A DNA stretch of 64,000 nt, from the NCBI GenBank assembly GCA_916613615.1, contig OU744725.1:69900754-69964753 (forward strand). Direction: 5' to 3'. The notes below the pieces were generated by a model. That model made no database searches, had not been told where the DNA came from, and saw only the letters and a program-made list of their open reading frames with translations. A program made the translations under genes and the position numbers. Every line of letters begins with the position of its first letter. Within the stretch, counting starts at the first letter, position 1. This document shows positions 56,817 through 64,000 of the stretch, in pieces. Source of the DNA: Steromphala cineraria (Eukaryota > Mollusca > Gastropoda > Trochida > Trochidae).

Positions 56817-58094
56817 GAATATCTTAAAACGATATTAAGTGTTCATGATCTTGTTATAGCACTGCACAGCCAAACTTTCAAATTGCTTTAGAAAATATTT
56901 AAACATGAAGTCTATTTGCTGAGATTTCTTTCACTTTTTCTTCTAACGTCAATATCTAGGTATTAAATAGGTAAATATTGCTGACAAGACGTAAACCTTA
57001 CTCACTCAAAGGCACAAAACAGGAACATAACCTCGAGTTTCAGTTGGCAGACATTAGCTTTGTCGTTTGCGTTTATGTCCTATAACAGATTTGATTTCAT
57101 CAAGTCTAATAAGGTCTTTGTTAAGTAGTTTCATAAAAAAAAATTGTCAATGTGTGTTAAGGTTAGCAAAATATGAACTTCATTTTAATTCAAAATTGGT
57201 CAATAACAAGCTTCAATAGCTTCAAACATGATTGTTATAATTTATTATTTTAAATGTGTTTAAATTACGTTTTGGGTACAGTGTGCATAATATATTCAAA
57301 TCAATGAAGGACTGATATGTATACAACTTTATTCAGCCATGTGCAAATACGACTGCTAGTCTTCCGGTCTCGCGTTTCCAGTGTCTAATCTCAGACACCT
57401 TTTCTTAATGACCATTTGATACATACATTAGATGTTAATCAAGAATTCAAATATCCTCCTCTGTCTGTTCCTCTCTGTCCGTCTCCCTCTGTGTGTCTGT
57501 CTGTCTGTTTCAATATCCTTAATTGTATGGAGGTTTTATGTTAGCATTACGGTGATTCAGCAGGATGTCCTTTGTCGAAACCTTTCAGACATTGGAGAAT
57601 CATCCAGAAATGTGCTTATAATTATTACAAAATTCATATCCAGTTACCATGAATGTGATATATATATGAAAATACCGCCCACAAGAATGTATTTGTCAAA
57701 GATTTTGATATCCCGTTTCTGAATGACAGGACACTTACTTGCCTTTTATTTCTTTATATTACAAAATTGAATGTGATATTGACGCTACTGAAGAAACATG
57801 CTTATTTTAAAAGAGTTTGTTGAATATTGTTTTCTGAATCGGTAACTGATATTTTAGAATATTTTTTTTAAATTATAATATATTTCACAGTATCCTATCC
57901 AAGTAGTATGATGGTGTGTGCAAAATGTGTCTATTATCCTCGATTATGATTATTTTTTCAAATTCAAATGACAAATGGGGTGACAAGTTATCTTATAAAA
58001 TAGTAATTGATTTTTCCCTTTCTTTTTTTAAATGCTTAGTTACACCTTTTCGTGCCAAAATTATGCACATTTTCATTTAGATAAATGGTTGTCA

Positions 58095-58203
58095 ATGGAT
58101 TTGTTTACTTATTTGTGCAGGTATGACGGACGGTGGTTAATGAGTTCACTCTTGTCTAAATTGGGTCAGCAATGTGTTGGCGTTATGTCACTTAATTTAG
58201 AAA
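58095..58203 (+). pseudogene. Candidate exon, first unit 3 copy, donor lost
   Basis: Reads MDLFTYLCRYDGRWLMSSLL and on to SLNLERR. The donor-like GAAG-GTAGG of the other copies is GAAAGAAGG here, so splicing would be lost. Confidence 0.3.
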
Positions 58204-58751
58204 GAAGGATAATTTGATTGCTTTAAAGAAATGAACATTTTCTTCCATCAAATTAATTGCTCGTTTATCTTGAAATCTGGGTGATAATTCTTAATTTTAT
58301 CATTCATATCCAGTTGCCAGTAATATGATATGATATTTATGAAAATGCCGCCCACAAGAATGTATTTGTCAAAGATCAGTTTTGAGATCTGGTTTCTGTA
58401 TATCAGGACACTGACTTGCCATTTATCTTTTGCTATTTTGTTAATACAAAACTGATTGTGATAATGACCGCTACTAAAGAAACATCCTAATAGAGTTTGT
58501 TGAATTTTTTTTCACAATCGGTGACTGAGCTTTTAGAATTACTATTTATAATCATAATATTTTCAAAGTTCCCTATACCACTAGTATGATGTGTGCAAAA
58601 TTTGTCTGTTATCCTCGATGATTATTTTTTCGAAGTCAAATGACAAATCGGGTGACACGTTATCTTATAAAATAGTAATTTATTTTTTCCTTTCTTTATC
58701 CAAAGCTTAGTTAAACCTTTTCCTGCCAAAATCATAGACATTTTCATTTAG

Positions 58752-58860
58752 ATAGATTTGTTTACTTATTTGTGCAAGTATGACAGACAGTGGTTAATGA
58801 GTTCACTCTTGTCTAAAGTGGGTCAGCAATTTGTTGGCTTCATGTCACTTGATTTAGAAG
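58752..58860 (+). CDS. Candidate 109-nt exon, second unit 3 copy
   Basis: Preceded by cattttcatttag (acceptor-like) and followed by GTAGGA. Reads IDLFTYLCKYDRQWLMSSLL, then SKVGQQFVGFMSLDLEG. Same length and edges as 44881-44989. Confidence 0.38.
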
Positions 58861-59599
58861 GTAGGATAATTTGATTGCTTTAAGGAAATGAATCATTTCT
58901 TCCATCGAATTAATTGCTCTTTTATGTCTTGAAATCTGGGTGATAACTCCTAATATCGAGACAGACTGATTCTCGAAGTACAGAAACTTGCTCTCAAGAC
59001 TAATCTATGACTTTAAGATTAACATTAACTAACAACAGGAAACATTTGAGGAAACAGCAAGAGATAAAATTATACAATATAAGAGAAACGTATAACTAAC
59101 AACCAGCGTCACAATCTAGTCACAGATTCATATCCATGTTAATTCTATAGGATTATATATTCATACATTGATAGTTTCATTTACCCCCTCAACACCCTCT
59201 TCACGATATACACCAGACCATACATGTACCTGATAACAAAGCAGGTAGATTGTGAAGGTTTTATCTTGTCAATTGTGTGTTTCTGGGATTTAGTGCTCTA
59301 GAAACACGGCAGAGCAGTTTCAGTCAACAATGTGCTCCAATTAACGCATAATGAGACTGATTAAATATATATAAGTGTGCATTACTCATCCAAATCAATT
59401 GGTTTTGAACATAAACTGACACTCTATTTTTTTTCAGAGACATTAAAATAGATTAGTTTGTAACAATGACACGTGGTAAGGGCATGTATTAGACATGACA
59501 TCCAATAATGTGTACACAACATAAAATCAGATTGGAGACAAGCAGCGCAAATGGTGATTAATTCTTCCTACCAGTGATTGAACTACATTGTCTTGCATA

Positions 59600-61970
59600 A
59601 AACGGACAACCTTCTTTGGGTTTTTTGACTCATCTTAGATTCCATGAAATGCTAATAATTTATGACTGATTTCAGACTCTTCCATCAGATCGAAATCTGT
59701 GGAGATTTTATTACTTACATAACCTGTCAATAACTGAAAACTACCACATATAGAGTATTTATTTATACCTTAACATAATCACAACTTGTCTACTGAAACT
59801 TCAGGTATTAATATAATTGGTTGTCAAGATCGGGTTCTTCTAAAGTTTGCATCATTCAAGGCAGAGACTCATTTTTACTCGTCATATATGATCTACATTT
59901 GGTTGTAACAGATTCCCGAGATATTAATATTTGATGTTTGATAACCTTAATAGCTAAGTGATGATGAGGATGATATGTGAAGATTTCATGGCAAGATAAC
60001 TGCATGTTTATCGCCTTTTATTTAGGTCACAGAATCAGGGTTCAAGGGTTATGAAACTGACATAGTGACAAACTGCTCTAAAGGTTAAATGATTAATAAA
60101 CATTGGAAAATTGCAAAAAGATTCATTAAACATATTTCCTGAGGAAATAAGTTTGGTTGAAACTATTAGTGAAATAGTTTCCCTTATCCGTTTATCTTTT
60201 CATAAAATGTTACTTGCTGTACTCAATTGTTTTCTTCTCAGCATATAGTTAGCCATTTTCCACTGTCATTTCCCCAATGCTGTTGAGTTTCCCATGGTAT
60301 TTACTTGAGATGAAAAAGTGTCTTTGCTTGACAATTAATTAGCCAAATGACTAAACGAAATTAACTTTGAGTGATTCATACAGCCCAAAACATGATTAAT
60401 GTGTTCAGAAGATGACGTTCTGTATCTTAGAGACTAAAATAAATCTGGAATAGTTTATCATTTAAACCCTACATAAATCGCATGTTCCAAATTAATTTAA
60501 AATCATCTACAGTACAATTCTTATATAGACATGTTTTTTGTTTATTTTTGACAACCAGCATACCTCAGATCAATTTTAAAGGCACGATTGCTCTGAAATG
60601 ACAACAGATGATAAGACATCATGACATTTTAAAGTACACAGGACACTTGAGCAATTTTGGTCGATCGTTACCACAATCAGAGAACATTGGAAAAAAAATT
60701 GAACCACTGTTAATCTCACATTGAAATAATTACCATTGGTTTAGGATTTTGCGTCGAAACTGTCTATGATGACAGTTAGTTTTGTTTTTAAAAAGTGAGT
60801 ATCTTCCTCTTTTATCATTAGTCAGCATAACCAATCATGACGCATTCTAGACAGTTGGTCTGTCAGCTATTTGGTCCTACATGTGGGGTTCGACCTCCCA
60901 TATAAGGACTTGTCGCGCAGTGTTCGAGACATTACAGGCACTTAATTTACTGAAAGGGAATGCCAATATCAACTTAGCAATCAACAAATGCAACCCGCAA
61001 AGAATATCGTTAGGTTGGAAGAAGAAACAAAGCTGTAAATACTAAACACCGATTGACCATTGCTCATGCCAGTCATGGTTATCTTCTAAATAAGAAAGAA
61101 AAGTAAGATATACGTTTCAGTGTTTTTCATTTGTGAATGACAGGGTAAGGACAATATAAGTGACTATGTGACAAGTGCAAATAAAGGTTCATACCGTTAG
61201 ATGAAAGATTAATGACATCATGTTGAAATATCCTCTTTTTTCATATGCTTTCGAGGTCGGAAATGTTTTGCAATTATTTTGCGTTTGAAGGAACATGGCA
61301 GATAGAGCTGTTAGATTACGCTTGAGGGCTTAAGTCAGATTGAGTGGTCCTTACGATTGAATATTCCCTCGACATTTCATAATATTTGCACATATTATTT
61401 AATGTGTCTGGTTATCTGAATAAGATTATGGATTTGCACAGAATATTTATCATTATCTAGTGATGGGAACCACGAATTCGCTTCAAGCAATTCTCATTTG
61501 AGATATGGATAACTCATCATAAAGCAATTTCTTTAGCTCTCATTATTTTCTTACGCGTAATTTTTGCAAGACGAAACAGTGTCTCGAACAATGTCAGTAT
61601 TTTAAACTGCTCCAAGTAATCTAAGTTACAAGTCATAAAACTAATGAAAATCATGTCATTTTTAAAAGTAATTAGCATTTGTGTTTGTTATAATGACAGT
61701 TTAGCATAACACTTGATACAGAGAGCGATACATGGTATTTGCCTTGATAGAAGGATATGGATTTGAACTGTGATGATCAGTGATGATCGAAACCTTCCAC
61801 TTTTGTGTGCACATTATAACTAAACCACCGTGCAAAAATATTATAACTGCCATACTGACCCGACTTAAAATAATACATCTACCTGGATAAAGTGCTTGAG
61901 TTAGACTGGTTCATATCCTGTATATCATGATAAATGGAATTCATGACTAAACTATTGTTGTTAACTAAAA
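59600..61970. other. Right flank, nothing recognised
   Basis: AT-rich single-copy sequence after the end of the tandem duplication. No long ORF, no repeat shared with the rest of the window, no RNA gene seen. Confidence 0.5.
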
Positions 61971-62859
61971 TATACACAAAGAACTTAATTAAGCACCCCC
62001 CTATTTTGTAAAATGAATTTGGGTGCTCTTGGACTATTTGGATTAATTTGATGTATTGACCACTCCAGATATAACAATTGCTTTTTTATTGACTATTTAA
62101 TTGAACAAAAAATCGCTTGTGTGCAAAAATAACGAAAATATGAGAAAAACTGTGAGACTACTGAAATTTGGCCAAATATAACTATTGTTATAGGGGGAAA
62201 ACTACACATTAAACTTTGGATGTTATGAATAAAAAATGACAATTTTGATCCCTAGTTGACATTCATACACATAAACCCTTTTTATCATGCATGATAATAG
62301 GCCAGCAAGACATTGAATTTTCAGTACTTTTTTCATCAAAAATTGATAAAATGTCTATAATCTTAACATCTGTGAGTAAATTTGAGATTTCTTGAGTTGA
62401 ACTTGTTGATCAAACACTTCTTCCTTTAGATAAGCCATTATCTTTGACAGTGGCCAATTAATGTCTTTGTGCAGTTTTCTTTAAATTCGATTTTTGATAA
62501 TTTTGTGATTTTGAAGGTTCATACTGCTTTAACGATTGACTTTTGCTATGGGGTTATTTACTAAAAAGTCATCAATTCACTCTAGAGAATAATTAAAATC
62601 ACATTGCAGCCAAAAATATTGACTTTCATTTTCAATTTTAAGGTAACTTGGATTTTGACTAAAAAATACCAAGATTTTGTAAAACCAGTTATTCAGCCAC
62701 AGTGAATCGTAAACCGAATGAAGTTTTCGTTCCCACAATGCTAGATGATCGTTCTATTTAAAAATCCTTATTGTTTGATTGTACTTTTGTTTTGTTTATT
62801 ATCAGCAGTGTTTTTCTGTTTGAAAAAGTGGGGGTGCTTAATTAAGTTCTTTGTGTATA
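61971..62859. mobile_element. 889-bp MITE with perfect 30-bp terminal inverted repeats
   Basis: The left end, tatacacaaagaacttaatt then aagcaccccc, is the exact reverse complement of 62830-62859 (gggggtgcttaattaagttc, then tttgtgtata). The outer TA may be the target duplication, which would suggest a Tc1/mariner-group parent. The interior is AT-rich with no ORF. Perfect ends imply recent activity driven by a transposase elsewhere. Confidence 0.9.
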
Positions 62860-64000
62860 TATAACCGGTGCAACGCATCATGGCTTCTCAAAACCACAGA
62901 CAAATGATTGTCACTTTTTCAGTCAGTTAGAATTAACAAGTTGCAGATACAATAACACAATAGTTGATCAATATACAGCATGGGCACTTGGTATAAATGT
63001 ACCTTCTCTTGGACGAGAAAAAAGAGTTCGTTTATATTTATTTGCTTGGCACTTGTACTTGGTAGTAAATTTCACATGTTTCAGGAACTTTAACTTTACG
63101 TTGTGGTACCGTTTATTTTCACGTTATTATGCTTCAATTGTTTCAGCAATTTCAGGAGAAAAGATCATGTTGGCCATGGTTTTCATTGTGACTTTACCTT
63201 CATCTGTCTTTAATCACACATTTTGATGATTCATTCACAATAACTAAAGATGTAAGATAAACGAAACGTGAACACTCCGAATACATTTTCCGAAGCCGAA
63301 ATCCCACTTTACATTTACAAATTAATGGTATCTGTTTAAAAGAAGTCCATATGCTTACATTTGTATATGTTACTTTCTGGTGACTGTCAGCATTAAAATG
63401 TTTATTAGCTCAAATATGGCTCATAGCACATTAAACCATTCACATTCAAACGGACCAGAGCAGATCGAGTTCAGGAGAACGACTCACAAACTGTTAATGG
63501 CTAAATTTCCTTCATTTACAGTACCTTCCAGGATTTTAATGAGGTTTTAAATAAAAAACTATCATTTGAATGAGATTAAATTTAACTCCATTTGATTAAA
63601 CAATAAAGAGCAATTCCTGGTATATTTGTTCGAAACGTAAAAAAAAAAGCTTTCAGGACAGTGTTGTTATTCACAATGTCAATATATGAATAACTTAAAA
63701 TTAATGGAGATATATTTTGCAATTTGTAGTTAGCTGATTTTGCATTCCTTTTCAGAAACAATGTTGCTTGATCTCACAACAAGAACTGAATGAGCTTTAT
63801 AACATCCCGTGTTATGTCCTTGCGATAGTGATTAGATTGTCAACTAGAAATAAATCCTTACGTATACGCCTGAAAAAGTCATCAATGGGATTGGTGAAAC
63901 TACATTCTGTCTTCCTGTTTGTCTCCCTTTTTTAACCATGCTGATAATAACTTTTACATTACGCATAGCATATTTTGATTTGTGTTTGCCAATTATAAGT
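62860..64000. other. Right flank, nothing recognised
   Basis: AT-rich sequence to the end of the window with only short chance ORFs. Confidence 0.5.

Larger units (their letters stand above)
57632..58975. repeat. Two-copy internal duplication of about 0.66 kb in unit 3
   Basis: attcatatccagt and acaagaatgtatttgtcaaa at 57632-57700 recur at about 58300-58373. The exon-like block at 58095-58203 recurs at 58752-58860. Period is 657-673 bp. Only the second copy keeps the GTAGGA donor-like edge. Confidence 0.85.
46781..59599. repeat. Tandem segmental duplication, unit 3
   Basis: Starts agtttctcaacg and ends at ttgcata (59593-59599), the point just before the unit start in units 1 and 2. It holds two private insertions (47579-50894 and 55733-56577), an internal 0.66-kb duplication (57632-58975), a loss of about 0.6 kb after 50945 relative to unit 2 (25158-25733), and a deletion of about 1.2 kb relative to unit 1 (22730-23990 missing near 59020-59240). 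Confidence 0.85.

Overview
The window is AT-rich animal nuclear DNA made almost entirely of transposable elements and duplicated non-coding sequence. There are no operons, tRNA genes or rRNA genes. The repeat types fit a marine invertebrate, most likely a mollusc: abundant tacatgta-type words, GACCTTTGACC-rich repeats, Tc1, piggyBac, Rex/Babar-like and Tx1-like elements. This is inference from composition, not a species call.

Layout. 1-9138 is single-copy flank holding a frameshifted LINE (about 5.8-7.5 kb, with a TCTTA-repeat tail) and a 36-bp minisatellite (8214-9140). 9139-59599 is a three-copy tandem segmental duplication. Unit 1 is 9139-24335, unit 2 is 24336-46780 and unit 3 is 46781-59599. 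With private insertions removed, each unit is about 8-9 kb. The array starts and ends at nearly the same point of the unit. Each unit carries its own insertions. Unit 1 has a Tc1 remnant, a Tx1-like LINE fragment, three unclassified insertions and a full-length but dead Tc1 transposon. Unit 2 has a 13.3-kb piggyBac element. Unit 3 has a 3.3-kb element with ACGTTG-rich ends and an insertion with GACCTTTGACC repeats and a GGC microsatellite. 59600-64000 is flank with one 889-bp MITE that has perfect 30-bp terminal inverted repeats.

The centrepiece is the piggyBac element (30400-43667). It has TTAA target duplications, CCCTTACGATGCGG ends, a transposase with an intact DDD triad whose C-terminal cysteine-rich domain lies in another frame, and long tandem arrays in both arms. 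Nested inside it is a second complete 5,012-bp transposon (33511-38522). That element has 30-bp terminal inverted repeats, a 4-bp AAAT target duplication and repeated subterminal GACTTAGGTCG words. It encodes two adjacent in-frame proteins: an F-box/LRR-like protein and an 831-residue protein with YSDGCGGQN and LRGHTRLANDRDF motifs. I believe the larger protein is its transposase. This nested, gene-carrying element is the best candidate in the window for a poorly described system.

The duplicated unit itself shows only small candidate exons with conserved frames, splice-like edges and poly(A) signals on both strands. I do not recognise their products. Because the three units supply empty sites for one another, several insertions can be defined to the base.
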